Assembly (NCBI GenBank): GCA_013398015.1
Contig: VZRR01005742.1
Location: forward strand, 20,481-84,480
Reading direction: 5' to 3'
DNA from: Oreocharis arfaki
Taxonomy: Eukaryota; Chordata; Aves; Passeriformes; Paramythiidae
Length of the DNA stretch: 64,000 bases
Position numbers and translations under genes: made by a program. The notes beneath the pieces are model-generated. The model was given only the letters and a program-made list of their open reading frames with translations, had not been told where the DNA came from and did not search any database. Below are positions 39,077 through 52,300 of the stretch, piece by piece (within the stretch, counting starts at the first letter, position 1; every line of letters begins with the position of its first letter).

Positions 39077-42000
39077 TAGCAAGGCCTTCCTTCTATGAGG
39101 TTTTACCTATCCACAACACAGGGGATGCTTCACCAACTCCTCTTCATACATTTGAAACTTAAATCAAAGCAAACATTTAGTGAAAATCAGTCTTCAATTG
39201 GCACAAAGCTCAAGTGGGCATTTCCATGTGTAATATGGCAGGAGAGGTTTGATGTGTAAAATTTCTTTAACTGTACCATCTAGACTATTTATTGTATGTG
39301 TGTACACTTATGGAAAAAAAACTTACTAGTATAAAGTCAGTGTAAAATAGCAAGTGCCAAAAGCACAAGATTAGAAGCCTAGTTTTGAGAGGTCTTTAGT
39401 GAAGAAACACAGGTTATATGATTTCACAACTCTCAGCCTCTTCTATTTCTTTTGTAAGTTTTGATTTATTCAAAATATACAACATTGGAAAAAGTATGTA
39501 AACTAAATATAATTGCTGTTATATAGTGAACAATACTGCTCTCAACAATGAAAGGGGAAAAAATTCTGTTTGGAAAAATGTGTGCTGAAATTGGATTATA
39601 ACTTAGAGTAGTATTTACCCAAATAGATTTTTAGTAAGTTATAAAGAGAGACGGTTTTTATAATTAAGGTGAATGAATGCATTTATTTCATTATGCCAAG
39701 TTAACACTTTTAGAGCAACTTCTTTGACAGAAAAGCTTTTTAAAGACCACTGCAATGAAGAATGACTGACAATATCGAGCAGCACAGAAGGGACCTCATT
39801 AGTTTTTTGCAGGAAGAAGAAATTGGAAAGCTAAAGCTCTCAGAGGGCAAGAGTCAGCCAATGTAACAAGGAAGTCCTTATAAGAATTGTGTCTGTTCAC
39901 CTACTACATAGCAATCATTGCAGTTGAAATTCAAGTGATAGGCATCTGAAGGTACTGTAGAGAAATGTGAAATATGTTTGTGAGATGTCCAATCCTCGCA
40001 GAATTATCTGTTAAAGAATTCTACATAAAAATGCAAAGATGCATACAGAGCTGTCCTGATAATGAGTAATAAGCAAATACTTTTGTACTACAATGCATTC
40101 TTGTCTGATGGCAATGACGGCGTCATGGTGACAATTAAATATCAGTATCAGATGCTCTTATGTCACTCATACAGTAGGAATAACTTGGAAGGTTTTTTGT
40201 GCTTTAGTTTGGAAGCTGTGTTTTGCAGTAGGTAGTGAAACTATTAAGCAATACCAAAGATTCAGAACTGAACAGGTGTTTCAGGTAATTCTATCTAATT
40301 TGCATTAAGATTTAGCAAAAAAAAAGAAAAAGAAAAAGGAAACAAACCACCACAGAACAAAATTTATATTGAAGCTCTTTAAAGTTGCTGGAAAATACAC
40401 TGGATTCTTCCATTGTTATAGCTCGTAAGAGATTTTTTCCAGCGAAGTGCTGGGGACAGTCAATTCATAGGAATGCACAATAGGCAAGCTCCTTTCAACT
40501 TGTCTTAATGCAGGTTTACTGCTGTGGAGGAAGAAATATTAAACCAATGAAAACTATAATCTTTAAAAGATCCTGTATAGAAAAAGTCTTGCAGATATGG
40601 GTGAATTATTATCCTTTCTCTCTCTGACCTTCAGATATAATATCTACATGTATTCTCTACTTGGTAATTCTGTCAGACTATTGTAGTGTAGAACAGTCCC
40701 ATACAGAAGGGGTATTTTATGCCCTACCAGCACTGATAGTTTTATTTCAATTTTTCTTGCCTCACCATCAGGAAGCCTTGGTCCCAGCATGGCCTGTGCA
40801 GAAGTATTTGTGCTTCAGCAAGGGAGCAGGACTTCATACCCCTGAGCTGGTCACAACAATTGCAAAAACAACTTGTGATACCTGAGAACACAGAAACAAC
40901 ATGGACACTTGTCCATGCATTGACATCTATGTTTCAAGCGTGCAATCGTTAGACATAAACTTGCTAAGAGAAGGAAATTTGGTAATAAAAAGTATACCAA
41001 GAAAAAGAAAGACAAGGCTTGCACAGAAAAGAATCAGCAGAGGTGTAGCACTACAGGAGGAAAAGCAAGATGTGAAATTCACTCCTCATGCAGCTACTGT
41101 TCCTTTGAAAATATGGGATAACACGTGCTTCTGAATTAAGCTGAGAATAAATCTAACCAGGAAAACACCTTATGGATCTTGCTGTAACAAAATGTGGAGA
41201 ATTGAAAGTCAAAGCTATGAAACACTGTCAAATTTGTATTGGAAAAAATATTGCAGCACTATTAATGGGTCTGGTCTTGAACTTTGCATACATCATTTTT
41301 GTAAGCCATAATGTTTGTTAAATTCCTCTACAGAAATCGCTCTTTAAAAGAGCATTAATATTACGTAATTTTAATACATGCATTATATGCTCAATTCCTA
41401 GTCTTAATCTCCCAGCACCATTCTTTAGCTATTAATATGTTTAGTTAAATAAATTCTTATATAGGGCTAGAGATGTAGTGACTGTATGCCATGGATGAAT
41501 TATGGAAGCAATTTAGTTCTCTAAATATTTGTTTATATTGTGACATTTTTCATCAACTCAGAGTTTGCAGTTGTTTGCTTAGAATAGAAACTACCCACAA
41601 ATCAGCAAGTAAATCAAGGTTTCTGAAATTCAGTGTCGAGGCATATGATAATTGATGTTTAGCCATTACAAAGGATCAAGACCTTAATCTTGGCCTGGTT
41701 TTGGTGGTGTAACTATAGTTGCATTTACATCTTATGCCCTAGGTTATTAAGGATCTCTCTAAATCAAAGCTTGGGGAGCTCAGTAAGTTTGATTTATCTT
41801 GGATGCTCATTAGGCAGAAAATGGGTATGAACTTGCTCTTAATAAATGCAGTTATAAGTGTCATTTCTGCCTCAGCCTTTTATGCTCATTTCCAGAGTCT
41901 TGAGTTGGAATTCAGAGGAATTAATATATCGACTTGCCGGGGATATTGGCATTTGTCTTGCTCCCACTTCAAAGCCCCTTTCAAGACTCTTCAGAAGATT

Positions 42001-45000
42001 AGCACCAGGCATGAGTAGGCAGATAACTAACCTTCCCAGGAAAAATGTGTGTGCCTTTTAGGAGCAGCTTTGCAGGTTTTGTGGTTGGGGTTTTTTTGGT
42101 AAGACTATCTAGAGAGCTATAAAAACACATGCACTCAAAATATCCTAATTTTCAGTGTCTCCAGGATTTCAAGCCTCCTAGACTTGAACAAGACAAGCTC
42201 CAGCATTAGGTTAATCCTTACTTTTTCCAGCAAAATTATTATCCTGCATCCACACTTTATTAACACAGCTTTTGACCAAACACCTAATAAAATAAATCAA
42301 AAAGGAAATAGTGAGTTTATAAAACAAATTCTTTTTAATCTATATTCATTCCTTTTAAAACAAGAAAAAACAATTTAAAAAATAATCTCTTGGTTTTATT
42401 CTTCCTGTCAGTACCAGGAGACTTGCTGACATTCACATCCAGTTAATAAAGTCAGCAGGCAGAACAAAGCACAGGAACTGATAGAAAATGTGCAACTTTG
42501 TTTCTATTCCTTTCCCTTGCACAATCACATCTGTACACCAACCGAACTGTTTTTTTTCTGCCAAGTTATTTTGTGTGACTGCTCTATTTCTCCCAAGTTC
42601 AAGGAAAAAGACTCTTTACATACAACATGACGGTATTAACTGTCAATACCTGCTATTTTTATGTCAAGACATAAAATTGGTATGGATTGTCAAGCTTCTT
42701 CACAGTGTTATTTTTTATCTTCTCAATGAAAACTTACATTCTGAAGATTATATGGATGAGATTTCAATAAGCAAGGAATAATGTCAGCTTTCTTCCCTTC
42801 TTAATATTTAAGGACCTGGTATCTGATCTTACTCTTGGACAAGACTAGTTCATTGCCACTAGAAAGCCAAAAAACCACTATGTAAAGCTGAGCCTTGTGG
42901 TATCTGGACCTGGAATCCTATTTTCAGGGCTTTGAGTTCCAAATGGGATTATGATCAGATTAATTTAAAAGTGTATGTGGACTCAAAGAATTCTTAGAGC
43001 AATTATTTAACAATTCTCATAACACTTTTTTTGGCTCAAGAACATTATTATGGCAAGAACATATCTCTCACCTTGGCTGTTCACTGTTGACATACTTTAC
43101 ACATCCATACAGGAGATATTCCTGACAGCCACATGACTGAGAAGCTGACACAGCTTGTTGCAGTTGCAATTTTGTGATCGTGGCTTACAAATGGCGTAGC
43201 TCCCTCTATCCAGGGGCTCAAGCATGGGGCGTTTTGAAGGAAGCAGCCTACACCACAGTCAGGCAGCACGCTGAGAGCTATTTCACACTTTAATGAAGTC
43301 TGAAGTGCAAGTGTATCCTTAGCTTTTGCATACCCAAGAGTCTTAATACTGTAACGGCAGAGATCTAAGGGGAGCATATTTCTTCCCAAGCAACTCATTG
43401 CCTTATGCCCAGGGCCATGTTTCTTGTTTGAAATTTGGAGGTGGTTGTCCAAGATCCTTTGTGTAAGGTTAAAAATATAGTTCCAGATTTAATGTCAGTA
43501 TCATATTTCTAGTATTTCTTTCTATATCTAACTTTAAGCAATGCACTAATATCAGGGTTTTGTGAAAAATTGTATTCTCTATAGGGTTGTTCTTTTCCTG
43601 ACCTGCTTAGACATATTCACAGGGAAACTGGGTTTTCTGGGCATATGGTAAAATTCAGATTAAAAAAAACCCCCCAAAATGACCCACTCAAACAAACAAA
43701 AAGCCCAGTGCCTAAAGGTAAGGTTCTGGCAGCAGATGCCTCCAGCAATGCCGAGGCTTACCAGCCTTATTTAGAGATGCCGTTGACAAAACTTTTAATG
43801 TAATACCTCTAAGTCTTGAAAACTTTCCAACCAATTAGGTCACCAACACAACTGAAATCAAGAGGAAAAAGGTTCACTGATATCAAAGGCAGAAAGATTT
43901 GGCTGATTTATTTTTAACCTGCTTAAAATATGAAGTCCTCCAAGACTATGTGTGAGGGCACTGTAATGTAATTGAATCCATTTTGAGGAGAAGATACTGG
44001 TAACAAAAGTGCTAGGAAAAGGTTTTCGTATTCAAAAAGACAACTTAAAAAAAGATTTTCATTTTTAAGTCTTGTTAGACCTTCCAGTGAAGAATACTTG
44101 TATACAGTGACTAAATATACTGCAGAAATTGTAGTAGGTCTGGATGTGACTGTGTAAACTGGGTACTAAAAGTAGCCTATGGTCATGCTTTAAACAGACT
44201 ATCAAGATTCCTTCTTTATTTAGGCTCCATCTCTGTTAGACACAAAAACTGAAATAAAATGTAAATGCATGTTTTTGACCGAGTAGATCTTTAAATGTCT
44301 CAGAGATTCTGCATTATTGTTAAAGTTCCATTAACATAATAAAAAGGAAATCTTGGATTGATCATTATAGATTATAAACCCTATTCTCTTTGTAATCTTA
44401 AAATTGAATGATGTTGTTTTACATAAACATCTCCTTACAGCACAAAAGCATAACAATATTAAGTGGAAAACTACCCTTTAAGATAGTCAAACTCACATAT
44501 TTGCTAACATATTCTCTTTGAAGAAAAAATTGGTCACGTGTGTTTTTGAGAGGTTTTAAGAAAACTTGGCATTTAGTTTAAACCAGGTCTCCATTGCCTC
44601 TGAATTACTTTAATTAACACTTTCTCAGAGTTAGTAAAATGTCATTAAATTAAAACATGAATTATGTCATATTCATGTTAAAAATTGAGGGGGTATTCTG
44701 ATATCAGAGTGATTTCTATCACTCTGCCCCTTAAGGTTTCTTAGGGGGTTTACTCCAGGGAGGGTGACATAACAAATTTACTGGGTTCCCAGGTAAGAGT
44801 TCACAGGTTGTAGTAGAAATAATGCACTTTAAAAGAGGTTAATAACAATGAGAAAAGTCAGGAAATAAAATATTTTTTGTATTTTTGCTTACATTTGTGT
44901 GCTGAAGAATATTCTTAAAATACAGTAAAGTGTGACTACGTAAATTTCCGAAGAGATTAGTTCTGGTACCAGAGTAATGGTTTTCAAAATAAAAGAAAAA

Positions 45001-46261
45001 GTCTTGCAGATATTAATGTCATTGGTCTAATCACACAATTAAAGATGCTGAAGTGCAGATGGGTTTTTCAGGATGAGACACAAATGACATAATAAATAGA
45101 TTCAAATTAGGCTGTCTATAATTAAACCAAAACAGAAGTCTTTAAGTGCTTCCCAGTTTTAGTCAATGGCCAGGTAGAAGTGTTCCATTTGGGTACAAAA
45201 TGCTTATAGCTTGATTCTCTGATTATAGGGTAGGATAATTAAATACTGATGAATGATTTATTAGTTCTCTTACAATATTTACCATCACTTCCATTTTAGC
45301 TTCTACTCCTGTTCACTTGCTGAGCTAAGTATAGATTTGAAGGTCTGAAGGCTTTGCCAGAAATCATATTGTCTATATTTATAACAATTTAAAAAAGGTA
45401 CCAGTCAGTATTTTAAAAGGTATTTTTCATTAAGCTTGTATTCTTTTCTCTGCCAGTCTCGTTCCTATTCTGTGCTCAGCATAATCAAGTCTAAACCCCT
45501 GTGAGTGGTGAAGTAGGAGACACCTACAGTGTCTCCATGTTTTCCATGTGCTCCTGCCATAACTCCAGCTGTGCAGCTGGGACAGCAAAGCAGGCCCTGG
45601 AGGAGGGCAAAGCCTTGCTCTGCTCCTGAGTTTCTTGGTGGCTGGGTTGGATTCAGTGCTGTGCAGTCAGCCTGGAGATGCCCATCCTCTGGGCTTGTGA
45701 AAGTCGCTCGCTCACCTCCAGGCTGAGCTGGGGCCAGGAGTGGGCAGGAAAGTGAAATCTTTCCAAACTAATCATCAGTATAGCCACACTCTCCTGTGGC
45801 CTTCAGCCCAAAGCATATAACTTGAAGTATATAAATAGTCCCAGTTAATTCAGAGGAGCTGACACTCTAGTATTTTATTAAACTGAAACATCAGCCTGGA
45901 TCTTTTGTCTTTGATTGTCTTGAGTTGTTTCTGTTTATGTATTAGATATTTTTAATTTCTTAACTTCTCTATGCAATGTCTAAGATAAATTGCAAATATA
46001 AAATTCATAGGGATTGTGTAAAGGATTTTAAATATTTCAAATTGTAGTTAAGATCTAACAGAATATAATCCATAGTCTTTGGCAAAGTAAGAAATGGCTA
46101 TTTCTGCTGGGATGAAATTTTGGTAGCTCAAATCCAATTGTATCATTACATGAAATCATAGATTCTGTTGTACCATTGTGCATAATAAAACCCCTATACT
46201 TAGAATAGTCTTGGTCAGTATCTCCTCTTTGAAGTAGATGTGGACCTGCAGGATGTATGTG
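39077..46261. other. Intergenic, no gene seen
   Basis: AT-rich sequence. It includes a purine-rich A/G run at about 40317-40340, the hairpin at 44705-44726, and a minus-strand open frame of 123 codons at 43081-43452 without recognisable similarity. A GC-richer islet lies at about 45530-45750. Confidence 0.65.
44705..44726. repeat. Perfect 9-bp hairpin, 4-nt loop
   Basis: CAGAGTGAT, then TTCT, then ATCACTCTG. No run of Ts or gene lies next to it, so no terminator role is suggested. Confidence 0.85.
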
Positions 46262-46390
46262 CACAGAATCACAGAATCATTGGGGTTGGAAGGGACCTCT
46301 GGAGATTGTCTAGTCCAAGGGAGGGTCACTCAGAGCAGGTGACACAGGAACACATCAGGTGGGTTTTGAATCTCCAGAGATGAGACATTC
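46262..46390 (-). mobile_element. CR1 LINE 3'-end fragment
   Basis: CACAGAATCACAGAATCATT followed by GGGGTTGGAAGGGACCTCTG is the reverse complement of the diagnostic CR1 3' end, including its short terminal repeat. After an apparent small internal deletion it continues with GGGTCACTCAGAGCAGGT, GACACAGGAACACATC and GGGTTTTGAATCTCCAGAGA, all CR1 3' sequence. It is strongly 5'-truncated, as most bird CR1 copies are, so there is no coding capacity. This is the best single mark that the genome is avian or reptilian. Confidence 0.9.
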
Positions 46391-49300
46391 AAAAAACACA
46401 TATATGTATTGAAATGTAGGAATAGAAATGTGTATATGTTGTCCTAATCCAATATTTTTTATTAATTGAAAGCAAATTGGTAGGAATATCTGATCTGTAG
46501 CCAGGATTACTGAACAATAAAAAATGAGTATTATAAGTTAATGGTAATACCTACAGGTCAGAGTTTTATTTATCTTTAACAAGAGAGCCTTGGCTCCAGA
46601 ACCTAATTGTAAAGAAAGTCTGTTCTCGGTGTAAGAAAACAGTATAACAACCTCTGATATGTTAAAGTCAGCAGTGGTTTTGAATCCGTCCAGAAACTAT
46701 CATTTGTATGGTGAAATCTGAAAGGATCTGGCAAATTATTCTGGCACCTGAAGACTGCTAATTAGCACATAAAGACTAAACAGAGCCAATAAATTTCCTC
46801 TTACTATCTCTTCCAAGTAAAGAGTAACATCCAACAAGAATACTGAAGCCTACTCTAATGTCATGTGTACCCATTAAAGCACCAATATCTTCTGTCCAGA
46901 TTTTGAAATAATGGCACAGAGCTGCTTCTCAGGGTTGGCTGGGTCCAGAGCACACTTGCAGGGGGAGCCTGGTCTGTGCCAGCACCACAGCAGCAGAGGG
47001 CACAGGACAGGTGCCTCAGCCTGGAGCAATGTATCCTCCATAAACAGGCAGAGGGGCTGGATGCAAACTCGCAGGAGTTAATGGACAGGGTCTAAAAATG
47101 TCCCGACTCTGAATACATTGCACAGGGAGAGGAATAACAGGGAATCTATTTTGCTGAGAACTGCTTTATTTTAAGCATATTTTATGGAGAAGGCAAAGCG
47201 ACTTAGCAGACAAACTTGCACAGAGTGCCCTTGCTGGAAATGTTTCTGCTTTTTCAGAAGGGGATGCTGTGCATGCTAATATGCTGGTGCAGAGCTCAGC
47301 TGGGGGAGCTGGATAAAGCAAAAGAGTAAAGACCTTGTAGGGAGGTTATCCTCCTTCAGGAACAAGTCTGAAAATACCTGCCATTTGGGGCAGCCTGATA
47401 CCTTGTGAAAGAGAGATTTTCTCTCAAGAAGCCTCTCCCTAAGCCCCAGGGAAAAGTTATTTCTAGCAGGGATGATGGAGCAGTATCCAGTAAGGGATGT
47501 GCTCCGTTGGAGACAGGGAAATCAGTCCTGCCTTGGTGGGATTCTAAGGAAGGCTGGTAGAGCCCCTGAGAGCCCTCTGGCAGAGCTGGTGCTTGTGTGC
47601 AGTGTCTGAGAGCTGGGCTGGAGGATCCGGGTGGAGCTGATGCCTGCTCTCACCATACAGGGAATTTCTGTTTCTCTGTTAGGAAGGTATTTAAATTCAC
47701 TTGGCAGTCTAAGCACACAAGTTCTTGCTGAAAGAGGTTTGTTGCTGAAGGTTATGCTGTTCTTTTCATTAAGACACAGAGTTTAAGGTGTTAGAGTTCT
47801 GGATAGTAAAACTACAAGTAATTTCTACTGACCACAGTCCACTAGAAACTGTTAACTGTATTCTTTTTAGGTAGGAATAGTTTATAGCAGTTCTGCTAAC
47901 TGGTTCTGCAGACAGGAGGAAATGTTGTAGCATCTTGATTTCTCTACTACATATCAAATATATTCTACCTCACCTAATTTTTTTAAATTTTATCCTATTT
48001 TATATTAGGATGGGAGCACAATCTTTAATCACCCATCTCAGTTGTCAAACACCTCTGCATGGAGTGAGAGAGGATAGAAAAAGCTGTGAATGGCATTATG
48101 GCAAATATTATGCTATAGGCATTGTTTTAAGATGGAGGCCATTTTGACAAGCAAGAGTGTATGTTGTACTGTGTTTATCATTAATTAATGTCATTCATTT
48201 CTGAATATATTCTTCCTGTACAGTATCAGCCTAATCTCCTTTGAAATACATGAAGCGAGGGAAATTACAATCCCCGCATTAACCTCAGGAAAGCAAGTGT
48301 TGGTACTAAAATGCATTTCCATTTTATTTGAGAGTTATGTTTTTTTGTAAATAACATTTCTCTTTGCTCCAAAAAGATGTTAAAGCAATAAGAAAAATGG
48401 AACCTCGAATTGGAAAATTAGTCACCTCTAAGAATAAAAATTCCCTTTGAAAATGGGAATGTTAATTATTAATGGCCTCCAGACACCGTGTCCCAGAGTT
48501 CTGTGAGTTTTTCTTTATTTGATTATATACATTTTTGACTGATTAACCAGGTTTTTTTATTCTTTTGAGTCATAAATTAAGGCACCTGCTGATTCAAGTG
48601 TAATTTATCAAGTGCAGGACAGCCTCTTGTGACAAAGCAGTTTAACGAGCAGAGAAATAACAGGAACAGTTGCATTTAAAAATGTTGAAAACATAGTTCA
48701 GAGGAATTTTTTTCCATCTCTCACACACACCTTTACTGAAGACTGAAAATTTCCAGGCAGAGTCAGATTTCCTTTTTTCGGTTCCTCTGTTTTTGTTTAA
48801 AGAAACTGAAGATAAAGAGAAGAATTTTTTGCACTCCATCCCACATTGTTTGAGGGTCTCTTATTTTTCTATTTGATATTGTCCTTCCCAGCAAGCAACA
48901 CCCTTTATTCCAGCGGAAAAGGACAGCACTGATTTTTTTCATAGCTGCATTAAGTACCACAATGGGCTCTGCATGACCACAAAAGTTGTTTCCAGGTAAC
49001 TAAAGCTTATGCTGGAGGAATGCTGATGGCAGTGGATGTGCTCAGCTCCCTCTTTGCTTTGTATATCAAACTTCTCTGGTTTATGCCCCAAGTCTGGCTC
49101 ATAATTTAAGCAGTAGGTTGTCAAATACTGAAAACATTAAGTGCACTGATCTGTGGGCTTGTGCTTGTCTCTGAGAATTTTTCAGTAGGAATCCAATAGA
49201 GCCAATATAAAAGAAGTTCTACATAGTTTTGCTTCTATTTCTTTCTAGGTTTTCACATATATTATGATTTTATCCTGGAATGAAAGGTGGGATTTCTTCA

Positions 49301-52300
49301 GATCTGTACTTAATTCAGTAGCTGATGGCTGCCAAAAAATGTGCTTATAAAAAGGGAAAAGATGTGAGATGTGTGGTTGACCTCTTCCAGTACCTGTGCC
49401 TTGAGTTTGTGAAATTCAGAGTGGTAGCATTATTGGGCTTTTCGGGGTCCACTGGCTGGCCCTGTCATTGGCAGAAAGGATCTCTGTTAAGAGACTGGGG
49501 GACAGATTTAGTTTTTACTCGATTTATAGCAGCTATCAGGACCATATCAGTCAGGGCTGGCTCAATAGACTGTGGTAGCTGGAGCAAGGTCTGACATTAT
49601 ACTGTCCCAAACCTACCTTATGGAGTTGAAAATCATAAGGAAAGGATTCTCACTAGAGACAGATCCATAGAAAAGAATAGCTTTTAGCTGGAGAATGTAT
49701 TTACCTCCTCAGCTGTGTGTAGGATTTTGGCATTTTATTGAGCTACGAGACTAAGGTCAGATAAATTGATCTGACTTCTATAGAAACAGGTAGGAAGTGA
49801 GACATGCAAAATACCATAACTCTGTTAGTTAAATCAGCATAACAAGCATCAGTGGTCATAATAAATGTATTAGAAAAGTGACTGTGTTTCAAATCACTCT
49901 GGTTCTGATTCTGTTCTTTCTGCTCTGGATTTATTGCATGCAGTGGCACAGAGAGGCAGAGAAAGAAGTTGTCTTTTTACTGCAGCAGGCCTTCATTTGC
50001 TTTGAATGTTAAATCATTTCAGAATAAACAGCAACTGAAATGACTGAAGTGAACATAGTCTGCTGAAGTGCTAGAGTTTTGCACTAATGATTTCTACAAA
50101 GGGAATTCAGCTTTGTTAAAAAGTATGTAAACAGTAAGAAGCAATTCTAAAGCTGACATTCTCTGATGTCAATTGAAGCCTTTCTATCTCAGAAACTTAT
50201 ATATGTTTGCTTTAGAAAAGCAGCTTCTCTACAGTGGAATGCTCACAGCAATTTCAAAAACAGCAAAGCAATTAGTTTTCTTAGGCTGGGGTTGCTGGGG
50301 CTATGTAAAAAGACAAAATAGGAAACATATCTAAGCAGTGGGTTGGGTGGAGGATGGAATAAGGGTCTTTTATGGTGGAAAATTAGCTTTCAAATCTCTT
50401 GGTGAATCTTGGTAACCTACAGTCTAGCAGCAATGTCATTAAAATAACACTAAAATTCCATGCGATAATGATCTATACAGTATTTTATCTAACTTGTTCG
50501 CTTACAATAAGTTATAATAAGATAATAGTTACCTTTAATTCCTCCAAGAAATGAAAAATGAATAAATGTTTAAATAAATATAGCCTATTGTGCTGAAACC
50601 TTTGTGTGAAATTAGGCTTATCTTTCCTCGGTCTTTCTAGGAACCATATTATAACTTTAAGCATAAACTTGTAGGTTTTTCATTATTTTTATATTATGTT
50701 TCTAGAAATGATCCTGAAGATAAAATTGGTTTTCCATAGCATACAATACATATTTTGCATAAGGCCAGTACTTTAAATTCAATGGCCAAACTCATCTAAG
50801 TTCTTTTTACCTGTCCTAAATGAGCACAGTGTTGCTCAGACAAGAAACAGGGAGCAATTTTCTTTACTCTGCACTCAGAGAACACAGTTAATCCCTAACA
50901 TGTAAGGGGACACAATTCAACTGGATATTCCTTCTTTCTTTTTTTTTGTTTGGTGACCCATCCAATGAAGCCATTAGTGAAAGGCCCTATTTTGTGACTG
51001 ACTCTGAAGCATGATGTACCTAAAACGCGCAAAAAGGCTTCAAAAAACTTTGTTTATTCCTGGGAGAAACAAATGATCAGAAATATATTAATGGCTAAAG
51101 CTGTAATAGAACAGACAATTCTTGAGACAGAAGGAAGCCTTCTACCTTGATATTCGGAATTAGCAGAATAAAGGAACCTGTCTGATGAGGTTCATTGTTC
51201 AAAAATAGTTATAAAAATACTCATTTTTGATCTGATAACTTCTTCCGTACAGTATGGCTTCAGGTATGCTCTAGACTGAGACTGAAGATGGAATGATAGG
51301 GAATTTTTCCTCACCTAACTTTAATTCCCTACCAAATAGGTGCCTGCATCTGAGCTGCTCAGCTAGACTTCCTCACAGACTCATTTCTAGGGTGTAATTT
51401 TTGTCTGCTGGTTCAGACAATTGCCCCATGTGGGACTAGTTGTACCTAGAACAAACCTGCTTCTCACCTGCGTCCTTAAAGGAGTCCAAACTCCCTGATG
51501 AAATGGAGCTGGTTACAGCATGACTGACACAAGGTGAGATGAACCCTGCCCAAGAAGGAGTGTTCACCCCAAGTGTGGCACTGCAAGTCTTCTGCCATAG
51601 GAGCAAACATTCTGGTGAATAAAGTCAGATGAAGATTTTGTAATGCTCAGAGATGATAGAAATAGAATTTATTTTTTAAAAAAGTTGTTGCCCAAGGCAA
51701 GCTTTTATTAACATTTTGTCTCTTAGTTCAGTTGAGTGAGCAAATTCATTGCTCATGGCTTACAGAGAAGTTACTACAATAGATGTTACCCCCTTCCCTC
51801 TCCCTGAGCTACCTGTACAAAAGGCTTCTGTGATGCTCGTTGTCATGTCTCCCAAAGGCCCACCTTCCTCAGCTGGCACAGAAGGTTAAGTGTGCAGCAC
51901 ATCTGCTGAGCCACAATGACTTACGGCAGTGAGGACAGGAGTAACTAAACTGTGAATTTTCTTCTACTGCATGCAACTTGACATAATTGAAATCTAGATT
52001 TTTCTCTTCACAATAACAAATGGTATTTTTTTGCTGATACACAATTTTTAGCTGGAGAGTTTAAAAGGCCCCAAATGTTATGCTTTTCACTTCTTAAATG
52101 TAAGATATTACATAACGTATTTGCCTGTCATGCCCTTGGAAGAGGACTCCTTGTTCATTGATTGTTTACACAAAACAGAAATGCACAAGTCTCTGACAAT
52201 AAGAATCTGACTAATCAGTGTGACATTTGAAGAAGTAATCACTGATTACAGAAGGGCAAGTAGAGATTGAGCTCAAACTTCCCAGTTATACAATATCAAA

